Assembly (NCBI GenBank): GCA_946221495.1
Contig: CAMIFA010000097.1
Location: 1-18,747, forward strand
Length of the DNA: 18,747 nt
Reading direction: 5' to 3'
Source: an uncultured cyanobacterium
Lineage (GTDB): Bacteria; Cyanobacteriota; Cyanobacteriia; Cyanobacteriales; Chroococcidiopsidaceae
In this document: piece after piece, positions 1 to 7,239 of the stretch
How the letters are laid out: every line of letters starts with the position of its first letter
Position numbering within the stretch: position 1 is the stretch's first letter
Translations under genes and position numbers: made by a program
The notes under the pieces: generated by a model
Seen by the model: the letters and a program-made list of their open reading frames with translations, nothing else
Told to the model about the DNA's origin: nothing
The model's database searches: none

Positions 1-890
1 CAAAAATCCCCATTGGCACTGGTTGAAAGTGGGGATCTAAAATATAAATTTGGGTATTGGCAAACGGTCGTCCAATCGGTACTAATTGCTCGACAGGTAG
101 CTCCACAGAAGCAGTTTCAAAATACGAGCTATCGATAGTAGCTTCTGTCAAGCCAAAAGAATTAATTAAGCGTGTATCAGAACTACACAACTGCCGGAAT
201 TTTTTGTACTCCCCAACGTACCAGCTATCAGAACCACAAATCAGCAGCCGCAGAAAATCAAGACGCTGGTTAGTTTGTTCTAGGTACTGGATTAAGTTTC
301 GTAGCACAACTGGCACAAATTCCGCACAGTCAACTTTTTCTTGACGCATGAACTGGTAAAGTTCTCCAGGCGCTAGCAATAGCTCACGCGGACACAAAAC
401 TAGCTTTCCACCAGAGCAAAGCGATCGCACAACGTCCCCGGAAAATACATCAAAGGAGAAGCTAGCCATCTGCAAGTGACAGCTAACTTGCGATCGCAGT
501 TGATAAGCTTCTTCCCAACTCAAATAAGCATTTACAAGGCTTTGATGAGTGATCATCACTCCTTTAGACTTACCAGTAGAACCAGAAGTGTAGATCACAT
601 AAGCGAGGTTTTGGGGTGTTACGTCGCTGTGGGGATTCTCCTGATTCTGGGGCGCTATCAATTCCCAGTCGGTGTCTAGGCAAATCACTTGTGCTGCTTG
701 CTGGGGTAACTTTTGCAGCAGAGATTGTTGTGTTAGCAGCACTGACACCCTTGCATCTGACAACATGAATGCCAAGCGCTCTTGGGGATAGGCAGGATCT
801 AAGGGTACATAAGCTCCACCTGCTTTCAGGATGCCAAGGATTCCTACGAGCATTTCTAGAGAGCGCTCAACACAGATTCCTACTAGGGTT
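1..890 (-). repeat. A-domain DNA duplicated at 12687-13565 (copy 1)
   Basis: By eye this stretch matches 12687-13565 over most of its length at roughly 85-90% nucleotide identity, with small in-frame indels and a diverged patch near 640-720. It covers the A-domain core and the specificity pocket. The match fades toward the C domain and may continue past the left edge. Confidence 0.85.
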
Positions 891-2527
891 TCCGGTTGCA
901 CTCCTAGATGTTGTAAATAATCAGCTAGCTGATTTGCTCGTTGGTTTAGCTCTCGGTATGTCAGCTTTTGGTTGCCAAACACAACTGCAACTGCATCAGG
1001 ACTCTGCGCTACCTGCGCCTCAAATAGCTGATGGATACACAGAGCAAGCCCTGCTCCTGAACCTTCTGCCTTCTGCCTTCTGCCTTCACTCCACTCCACC
1101 AATAGACTTTGTTCTGTATCTGTTAACAACGGCAAGTCTGCAAGACATTGATCTGGATTAGTGACAATTCCCTCCAACAAGGTACAGAAATGCTTGATCA
1201 TCCGGTTAATTGTGGCGGCATCAAACAAATGAGTGTTGTACTCAAACAAACCTGTTAGTTCTGACTCGCTCTCATAGATATCTAAGCTCAAATCAAAGGT
1301 TGCTGTTGGGTTTTCCAACTTCAGGAAATTAATAGTTAAACCTGGTAGCTGTAGTGCATCTGTTGGAGTATTCAGGAGTCCAAAAGACACTTGAAACAGT
1401 GGATTACGACTTAAATCTCGCTCGGGTTGCAGTTTTTCCACCAAATACTCGAAGGGTAGATCCTGATGGGCATAGGCTGACAAAGTACACTCGCGCACTC
1501 GCAATAGCAAATCCCAAAAACTAGGATTGTCTCCCAGGTAGGTACGTAACACTAAAGTATTGACAAAAAAGCCAATTAACCCTTCAATTTCAGATCGGTT
1601 ACGGTTAGCAATAGGCGAACCTACAAAGATATCATCCTGGGAGGTGTAGCGGTGTAGCAATGTCTTAAACGCCGCTAAGAGAGTCATAAACAGAGTGACT
1701 CCTGCCTTTCTACTCAGTGTCTTGAGTGGTGCAATCAGCTCGTTGGGTAAGCAGAAAGATTGTGTTGCACCTTGGCAAGTTTGGATTACAGGTCGAGGAC
1801 GGTCTGTAGGCAACTGGAGTACGGGGGGGTTGCTACCAATCTGCTGCTGCCAGTAGGCTAGTTGTGCATCTAGTCTTTCTCCCTGTAGCCACTGCCGTTG
1901 CCAAACAGCGAAGTCTGCATACTGAATAGGTAATTCTGGTAGCGGTGATGGTTTTCCGGTCGAGAAGGCTGTGTAAAGCGTTGCTACTTCCTGAATCAAA
2001 AGTGTGATTGACCAACCATCAGAGATGATGTGGTGCATAGTAAACAGCAGTACGTACTCGGTATCACTTAACTGCAACAGAGTAGCTCGTAGCAAAGGGC
2101 ATTGAGTCAAATCAAAGGGTTGCTGCGCTTCCTCCTTGGCTAGCCGTAGTACCTCCTTATCCCGCTCAACTTCTGGAAATTCCTGCAAATTTACTAGCGG
2201 CAAAGCTAAAGTCAAGGTTGGGGCAATTACCTGGACTGGCTGACCTTCTACTACCGCAAAGCTAGTACGCAAGGCTTCATGACGGCGCACGATTTCGTTG
2301 AGAGTTTGCTGTAGCGCTGCTATATTGAGCGTACCCGCAAGACTTACAGCAGTAGGAATGTTGTAGGAGGAAGTGTTTGGCTCTAATTGGTCAAGAAACC
2401 ATAGTCGCTGCTGGGCAAAAGACAGAGGAAAGCGGGACTGGCTAGCCTTTTTTTGTAATAACTCTGCTAGTAATGCCCGTTTTTGTGCTGCTGAAAGAAC
2501 GGTGATATCTTTATGAGTATTGCTCAT
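1..2527 (-). CDS. NRPS module C-A, 3' end beyond window (fourth megasynthase gene)
   Basis: The first 842 residues of a non-ribosomal peptide synthetase, open through to the left edge with no stop. The N-terminus has a short helical docking segment (AAQKRALLAELLQKK, about residues 13-27). A condensation domain of the LCL kind follows (PLSFAQQRLWFLDQ near 34; HHIISDG at 165-171). An adenylation domain starts near residue 500, with the core YTSGSTGKSKG near 645. The visible pocket residues by the Stachelhaus alignment are D-V-G-E-I-G-S-I-D, as in the first NRPS of this cluster and like the code I recall for ornithine domains of gramicidin/bacitracin synthetases; the tenth residue is outside the window. 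The ATG at 2527 overlaps the TGA of the PKS gene (ATGA), and an AAGGA lies 9 nt upstream, so translation is probably coupled. The rest of A, the PCP and anything later are not visible. The NRPS call is firm; the substrate is a guess by motif. Confidence 0.95.
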   Translation of the reverse strand, partial: MSNTHKDITVLSAAQKRALLAELLQKKASQSRFPLSFAQQRLWFLDQLEPNTSSYNIPTAVSLAGTLNIAALQQTLNEIVRRHEALRTSFAVVEGQPVQVIAPTLTLALPLVNLQEFPEVERDKEVLRLAKEEAQQPFDLTQCPLLRATLLQLSDTEYVLLFTMHHIISDGWSITLLIQEVATLYTAFSTGKPSPLPELPIQYADFAVWQRQWLQGERLDAQLAYWQQQIGSNPPVLQLPTDRPRPVIQTCQGATQSFCLPNELIAPLKTLSRKAGVTLFMTLLAAFKTLLHRYTSQDDIFVGSPIANRNRSEIEGLIGFFVNTLVLRTYLGDNPSFWDLLLRVRECTLSAYAHQDLPFEYLVEKLQPERDLSRNPLFQVSFGLLNTPTDALQLPGLTINFLKLENPTATFDLSLDIYESESELTGLFEYNTHLFDAATINRMIKHFCTLLEGIVTNPDQCLADLPLLTDTEQSLLVEWSEGRRQKAEGSGAGLALCIHQLFEAQVAQSPDAVAVVFGNQKLTYRELNQRANQLADYLQHLGVQPETLVGICVERSLEMLVGILGILKAGGAYVPLDPAYPQERLAFMLSDARVSVLLTQQSLLQKLPQQAAQVICLDTDWELIAPQNQENPHSDVTPQNLAYVIYTSGSTGKSKGVMITHQSLVNAYLSWEEAYQLRSQVSCHLQMASFSFDVFSGDVVRSLCSGGKLVLCPRELLLAPGELYQFMRQEKVDCAEFVPVVLRNLIQYLEQTNQRLDFLRLLICGSDSWYVGEYKKFRQLCSSDTRLINSFGLTEATIDSSYFETASVELPVEQLVPIGRPFANTQIYILDPHFQPVPMGIF
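1062..1087. repeat. Heptanucleotide tandem repeat in C-A linker of the fourth megasynthase gene
   Basis: Three and a half exact copies of the plus-strand unit CCTTCTG. Read in the gene it encodes a linker rich in Glu, Gly, Arg and Gln (EGRRQKAEG) between the C and A domains. Because 7 is not a multiple of 3, the three copies cover all three codon phases and give a seven-residue period. Confidence 0.8.
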
Positions 2528-5500
2528 TGAACTAAGTCCTTTTCAGCTAACATTTGGTTGAGTAATGTATCGACCTCTTGATCAGAAAGGGAATTCAGTT
2601 TTGTTAACTTCTGTTGGGCATTTTCCGACTCAATTCTGGCAATAGTATTGATACTGTTGGTTTCTGCTTTAGTTTGGCTCTGTTGTACTGCTAAAGCTTG
2701 GTCAGCTACAGTAGGAGTTTCAAAGAGGCGGCGGATTGACATCTCTACATCGAAAACTTTACGCAACCGAGAAATGACCTGAGTTGCTAACAGTGAGTCT
2801 CCACCTAACTCAAAAAAGTCGTCCTCTATGCCTATCTGCTGAATACCAAGGAGTTGTTGCCAGATGTTGGCAACTGTTTGTTCAACCTGATTACGAGGAG
2901 CAACGTAAGCATTCCGAAGATGGGGGCGCGGATGGGTTGGTTGAGAGAAATCTGTTGGCGCTAATGTGTCTGCCAGAAATACTAATTCTTCTAGCGACTT
3001 GAAAGAATAATTCTGCGCGATCGCAGTTTGGAGTTCTTGTGTTGACACAATCAGCTGAGGCAATCCACTTTGGAGAATGCGACTAAACGCATCTGCACCC
3101 TCTTGAGGTAATATTCCTGTTTTGAGACTTTCTTCATGCTTTTGTTTGAACTGATCGGGGATAGCAGTCTCTACAGCCATCCCTACTTCTTGCCAGGTAT
3201 CCCAGTTAATTGATACGGTCAATCGTTGAGATCGTGAAGCACGTAGGGCGATCGCATCTAAAAAGGCATTAGCCGCGCAATAGTCTATCTGTCCAACTCC
3301 ACCCAGGATAGAACTTAGGGATGAACAAAGCACCAAAAAATCTAGATTGATCTTCTGGAAAACTTTTTCTAACACCAGTGTTCCCGCTACTTTCGGACTC
3401 AACACACTGGTGACAATTTCCGGCGTTTTGAGTTGAATAATGCCGCCACCAGCAATCCCAGCTGTGTGGATGACACCATGAATCTGACCAAATTGTTCTA
3501 AACTTTGGGCGATCGCCTGAAGTATTTGTTGCTCGTTAGTCACATCTGCACTAATAGCTAAAACCTCCGCCCCCAAGTCTTCTAGTGCCTGGATTTTCCT
3601 GATCTGACGGCTGACTTTATCTTGTGCGTCATGAGTCGCTAGCCATTGTAACCACTGACTTTTTTCCGGTAGAGGCGATCGCCCGAGCAAAATTAGTTTA
3701 GCCTTTACCTTCTGTGCCAGGTATTCCGCCAGCACCAAGCCAATACCTCCTAGTCCACCAGTAATGAGATAAACTCCTTGTTCTCTCAACCCAGCATAGG
3801 AGCGCTCTAAACGCACAGGCTGAAAAATTTGCACCCAGCGACGATTCCCCCGATAGGCAACTACATTCTCAGTTGTTGATGGTGCTGTAAATTCCCTGAT
3901 TAAACAAGTTATTAGTTTCTGTGATGGCGTTCCGGTAGGAATTACAAGATCGAAGCTACAACAAATAATGTTGGGATATTCCTGGGGAATTACCTTACAC
4001 GCGCCTAAAACTGTTGCCTTCTGGGGACATAATATCTCGTCACCTGTTACGTCGTGGATATTGCTAGTGACAACCATTAGCTTCACAGGCGCAGTAATAT
4101 TCTGTTTTCCCAATGCTTGTGCTAAGAAAAGCAAACTGTAAAAGCCTAGATATTGCTGATCAAAACAGTCCCTGCCTTCTGCCTTTTCATTCGGGGTAAT
4201 ATTCCAAAAATGGGCGATCGCTTGGCAAGTGAAATTGCGATCGCGCAGTGCTTGAATTAAGGCATCATAGTCATCTCGGCGGTGGGGATTAATTGTATAT
4301 CCGCGATCGCTGACTTGAGTAAACTCCTCACCTGCGATCGCTGTAATTACATCCTGTCCCTGTTGTCGCAGTTGGTTCGCTACTTCTGAACCGACTCCAT
4401 AGGCATCCTCAAAAACCAACCAGTTAGATTTTTGTGCCAGTTCTCCGCCTTGAGACACTCCTAACGGTACAGATTCTTGCCAAACTGGGACATAAAACCA
4501 GTCAGCAATATCCGGCTTTTTACTTAATGGAGTTGCAGGTAAATTCCCTTCTACCTCCTGCCTGCCTTCTAACTTCCCCTCAATCCAGTAACGCTGTCGC
4601 TCAAAAGGATACGTTGGTAAAGGCAGGCGATAACGCCGTTCATGAGCATAACCAGCCCAGTTAATTGACACTCCCAGCAGCCAAAGCCGCCCCAAAGTAT
4701 TAAGTAAAAATGCTACATCCGACAGTTGCTCTTGGGGATGACGCAGCGAAGTTAGTGCTACCGGTTGAGCGTGATGCTGCTTGGCAAAGGTACTCAAAGT
4801 TCGCCCAGGTCCAACCTCCAGCAGAATTCGTGGCTGTTTCAGCAACTCAGCGATTCCGGCACTAAAGCGTACTGGTTGCCGTAAATGCCTTAACCAGTAG
4901 TTAGGATCTGTCGCTTCTGTTGCTGTAATCCAAGTACCACTGACGTTAGATCCGAAAGGAATTTGCGGGGGATTCAGCTTAAGTTGGCGTAACAACTCAG
5001 CGAATCGCTCCATCATCGGTTCCATCATCTGGGAATGAAAAGCATGGGACGTATGCAACCGCCGACAGCCTATGTCTTTTACCAGTAGCTGCTGTTGTAA
5101 TTCATCTATTGCTTCCCAAGAACCGGAAACCACACACAAAGAAGGACTATTGCTGGCAGCTAGAGCAAGTTCCTTCCCTAACAAAGGTAGAATCTCTGAC
5201 TCAGAAAGTTGGACAGAGAGCATAGCACCACCGGGGAGTTGCTGCATTAGTCGTCCCCTAGTAGCTACTAGCATTAAGGCATCCTCCAGCGAGAAAACTC
5301 CCGCAAGAGTTGCTGCTACATATTCCCCAATACTGTGACCAATCATTGCTGCTGGACGCACCCCCCACGCCATCCACAACTTAGCTAGGGCATACTCAAT
5401 TACAAAGAGTGCTGGCTGGGTAATAGCAGTTTGTTGTAGTTGTTGGGCAGCTTTTTCAGCCTGTGCCTCACTTGGGTACAGTACAGTACGCAGATCTATT

Positions 5501-7224
5501 CCTAAGTGCGGTTTTAGCTGTTCGCAACAGTAATCAATTTGTTGGCTAAAGGTGGGTTCACTTTCATAGAGTTCCCGCGCCATATTCACGTATTGCGCCC
5601 CTTGGGGGGAAAACATAAATACAATCGGGTGATTCGCTGACGCGACAGCTTCGCTAACGCCTGGTTCTTGAAGAGAAGACAGCGCCTGCACAGCATCGTT
5701 AAGGTCTTGGCATACTAGCATTCGGCGATGAGCAAAAGCTCTCCGACCGACTTGCAGAGTGTGAGCAACATCAGCTAGATTCACATCAGGATGCTGTTGG
5801 AGATAATCAGCTAAATTCGTTGTGGCAGTTTCCAGTGCAGAATTAGTCTTAGCAGAGAGTACCAGCAGTTGATATCTCCTCTGCTGCTCTGCTGCTCTGC
5901 TCTGCTTTTCTACATTAGGAGCTTCTTCGAGAATCACATGGGCATTAGTCCCCCCAATCCCGAAAGAACTAACTCCCGCACGGCGCGGTATATCGTTTAC
6001 CTGCCACTCGGCAAGGGAATTATTAACGTAAAAAGGACTGTTAGCGAAATCTATTTGAGGATTGGGTTGCTTGAAGTGCAAACTTGGTGGTATCTGCTTG
6101 TGCTTGAGTGCCAGGACAGTTTTGATCAAGCTTGTCACTCCCGCAGCTGCATCCAAATGTCCGATATTTGTTTTTACTGAACCGATCGCACAGAAGTTAT
6201 TTTTCTGGGTACTAGTGCGAAAAGCTTGTGTGAGTGCGGCGATTTCAATCGGATCTCCTAGCGGTGTGCCTGTCCCGTGAGCCTCAATGTAGGTAATTGT
6301 CTCTGGTTCAACTTCGGCGATCGCTTGCGCTGTTCTAACCACCTTGGCTTGGCTGTCTATTCGGGGTGCAGTGTAACTAACTTTGTTTGAGCCATCGTTA
6401 TTAATAGCAGAACCTTTGATCACAGCAGAAATAGTATCTTTATCTGCTAAGGCATCGTCTAATCTTTTCAAAACTACAATGCCCACACCTTCACCGCCTA
6501 CAGTGCCTTGTGCTTGAGCATCAAAGGCACGGCAATGTCCGTCAGGAGAAGCAATTCCGCCGTCTTGGTAATGATAGCCAGTTTTGCGGAACGCACTAAT
6601 AGAAACACCACCAGCCAAAGCTAGATCGCATTCGCCATTGAGCAAGCTTTGACAAGCTAAGTGAACGGCAACTAATGAAGTTGAACAAGCGGTTTGCACT
6701 GTGTAACTCGGTCCCTCTAAGTTGAGTTTGTAAGAGACGCGAGTAGTAAGAAAATCTTTGTCACCGCCGATTTCAAGTTGGTTCAGATCGACGGCATCTC
6801 GGATTTTTGGATTTAAATAAATATTGAGTAAATAACCGCTTAGGCTAGCTCCAGCGTAAACACCAATTGCCCCAGAGTAGTTTTCAGAGTTGTAGCCAGC
6901 ATTTTCCAAAGCTGACCAAGCACACTCTAAGAAAATGCGGTGTTGCGGATCAGTAATTTCTGCTTCTCTAGGATTGAAGCCAAAGAAGCCAGCATCAAAT
7001 AATTCTACATCTTCTAATACACCCCCTGCTTTTACATAATTTGGGTCATTTATGACATTTACATCTATCCCAGAAGCTAACAGTTCTTCATCGGTAAAAA
7101 AAGAAATTGACTCAACACCGTTTTGCAGATTTTGCCAAAATTTATCAATGTTTTTTGCTCCTGGGAAGCGTCCATCCATACCAATAATTGCTATTTCTGA
7201 GCCAGTTAATGATAATTCATTCAT
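2524..7224 (-). CDS. Type I modular PKS, KS-AT-KR-ACP (third megasynthase gene)
   Basis: Extends the upstream peptidyl chain by one C2 unit and reduces it to a beta-hydroxy group. Numbered from an in-frame TTG at 7242 (subtract 6 for the preferred ATG): KS 16-440 with Cys186 (TACSTS), His322 (EAHGTGT) and His362 (NIGHL); AT about 535-840 with GHSIGE (Ser637) and HAFH at 733-736, the malonyl-type pair; KR structural and catalytic parts about 910-1400 with TGGLGGIG at 1161 and Tyr1321/Asn1325; ACP 1450-1520 with GGDS (Ser1483). There is no DH, ER, MT or TE. ATG 7224 is preferred because AGGAGG lies 9 nt upstream; the longer TTG frame would translate that ribosome-binding site. The C-terminal tail (LSDQEVDTLLNQMLAEK) looks like a docking segment for the next NRPS. 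The first Gly of the usual AT GQG motif is Pro (FSPQGAQ). The KR has no LDD motif, so hydroxyl stereochemistry is not assigned. Confidence 0.97.
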   Translation of the reverse strand: MNELSLTGSEIAIIGMDGRFPGAKNIDKFWQNLQNGVESISFFTDEELLASGIDVNVINDPNYVKAGGVLEDVELFDAGFFGFNPREAEITDPQHRIFLECAWSALENAGYNSENYSGAIGVYAGASLSGYLLNIYLNPKIRDAVDLNQLEIGGDKDFLTTRVSYKLNLEGPSYTVQTACSTSLVAVHLACQSLLNGECDLALAGGVSISAFRKTGYHYQDGGIASPDGHCRAFDAQAQGTVGGEGVGIVVLKRLDDALADKDTISAVIKGSAINNDGSNKVSYTAPRIDSQAKVVRTAQAIAEVEPETITYIEAHGTGTPLGDPIEIAALTQAFRTSTQKNNFCAIGSVKTNIGHLDAAAGVTSLIKTVLALKHKQIPPSLHFKQPNPQIDFANSPFYVNNSLAEWQVNDIPRRAGVSSFGIGGTNAHVILEEAPNVEKQSRAAEQQRRYQLLVLSAKTNSALETATTNLADYLQQHPDVNLADVAHTLQVGRRAFAHRRMLVCQDLNDAVQALSSLQEPGVSEAVASANHPIVFMFSPQGAQYVNMARELYESEPTFSQQIDYCCEQLKPHLGIDLRTVLYPSEAQAEKAAQQLQQTAITQPALFVIEYALAKLWMAWGVRPAAMIGHSIGEYVAATLAGVFSLEDALMLVATRGRLMQQLPGGAMLSVQLSESEILPLLGKELALAASNSPSLCVVSGSWEAIDELQQQLLVKDIGCRRLHTSHAFHSQMMEPMMERFAELLRQLKLNPPQIPFGSNVSGTWITATEATDPNYWLRHLRQPVRFSAGIAELLKQPRILLEVGPGRTLSTFAKQHHAQPVALTSLRHPQEQLSDVAFLLNTLGRLWLLGVSINWAGYAHERRYRLPLPTYPFERQRYWIEGKLEGRQEVEGNLPATPLSKKPDIADWFYVPVWQESVPLGVSQGGELAQKSNWLVFEDAYGVGSEVANQLRQQGQDVITAIAGEEFTQVSDRGYTINPHRRDDYDALIQALRDRNFTCQAIAHFWNITPNEKAEGRDCFDQQYLGFYSLLFLAQALGKQNITAPVKLMVVTSNIHDVTGDEILCPQKATVLGACKVIPQEYPNIICCSFDLVIPTGTPSQKLITCLIREFTAPSTTENVVAYRGNRRWVQIFQPVRLERSYAGLREQGVYLITGGLGGIGLVLAEYLAQKVKAKLILLGRSPLPEKSQWLQWLATHDAQDKVSRQIRKIQALEDLGAEVLAISADVTNEQQILQAIAQSLEQFGQIHGVIHTAGIAGGGIIQLKTPEIVTSVLSPKVAGTLVLEKVFQKINLDFLVLCSSLSSILGGVGQIDYCAANAFLDAIALRASRSQRLTVSINWDTWQEVGMAVETAIPDQFKQKHEESLKTGILPQEGADAFSRILQSGLPQLIVSTQELQTAIAQNYSFKSLEELVFLADTLAPTDFSQPTHPRPHLRNAYVAPRNQVEQTVANIWQQLLGIQQIGIEDDFFELGGDSLLATQVISRLRKVFDVEMSIRRLFETPTVADQALAVQQSQTKAETNSINTIARIESENAQQKLTKLNSLSDQEVDTLLNQMLAEKDLVQ
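2537..2541 (-). promoter_or_regulatory. Shine-Dalgarno AAGGA for the fourth megasynthase gene
   Basis: AAGGA on the minus strand, 9 nt before ATG 2527 and inside the last codons of the PKS gene. Together with the ATGA stop/start overlap it points to translational coupling. Confidence 0.65.
4171..4187. repeat. Short CCTTCTG-type repeat within the KR structural subdomain of the PKS
   Basis: About two units of the CCTTCTG family, encoding EKAEGRD (about residues 1019-1025), a stretch that reads like a surface insertion in the non-catalytic half of the KR. Confidence 0.45.
4214..4341. repeat. Cluster of four HIP1 palindromes
   Basis: GCGATCGC occurs four times in 128 bp (4214, 4237, 4303, 4334) inside the KR structural subdomain. 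HIP1 is the highly iterated palindrome of many cyanobacteria; elsewhere in the megasynthase genes it averages about 1.5 per kb. Confidence 0.85.
4548..4575. repeat. Degenerate CTTCTGC-type repeat in the post-AT linker of the PKS
   Basis: Decayed copies of the CTTCTGC/CCTGCCT family, encoding LEGRQEVEGN (about residues 891-900) between the AT and the KR structural subdomain. Confidence 0.45.
5879..5906. repeat. Octanucleotide CTCTGCTG repeat in the KS-AT linker of the PKS
   Basis: Nearly three copies of CTCTGCTG followed by CTGCT. It encodes QSRAAEQQRR (about residues 447-456) right after the conserved end of the KS (THAHVILEEAP-type motif, here TNAHVILEEAP). Confidence 0.7.
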
Positions 7225-7233
7225 AATTATTTG

Positions 7234-7239
7234 CCTCCT
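7234..7239 (-). promoter_or_regulatory. Shine-Dalgarno AGGAGG that fixes the PKS start
   Basis: On the minus strand AGGAGG lies 9 nt before ATG 7224 and overlaps the last base of the preceding NRPS stop codon (TGA at 7241-7239). It is the strongest ribosome-binding site in the window and excludes the in-frame TTG at 7242 as the start. The position suggests re-initiation by ribosomes finishing the NRPS. Confidence 0.85.

Noticed and set aside
769..1161. Open frames on the plus strand, several of 60-170 codons (for example 769-1161 and 13449-13961)
   Set aside because: All overlap conserved NRPS/PKS domains on the minus strand, resemble no family and lack ribosome-binding sites. The similar pair at 769 and 13449 simply reflects the duplicated A domains.
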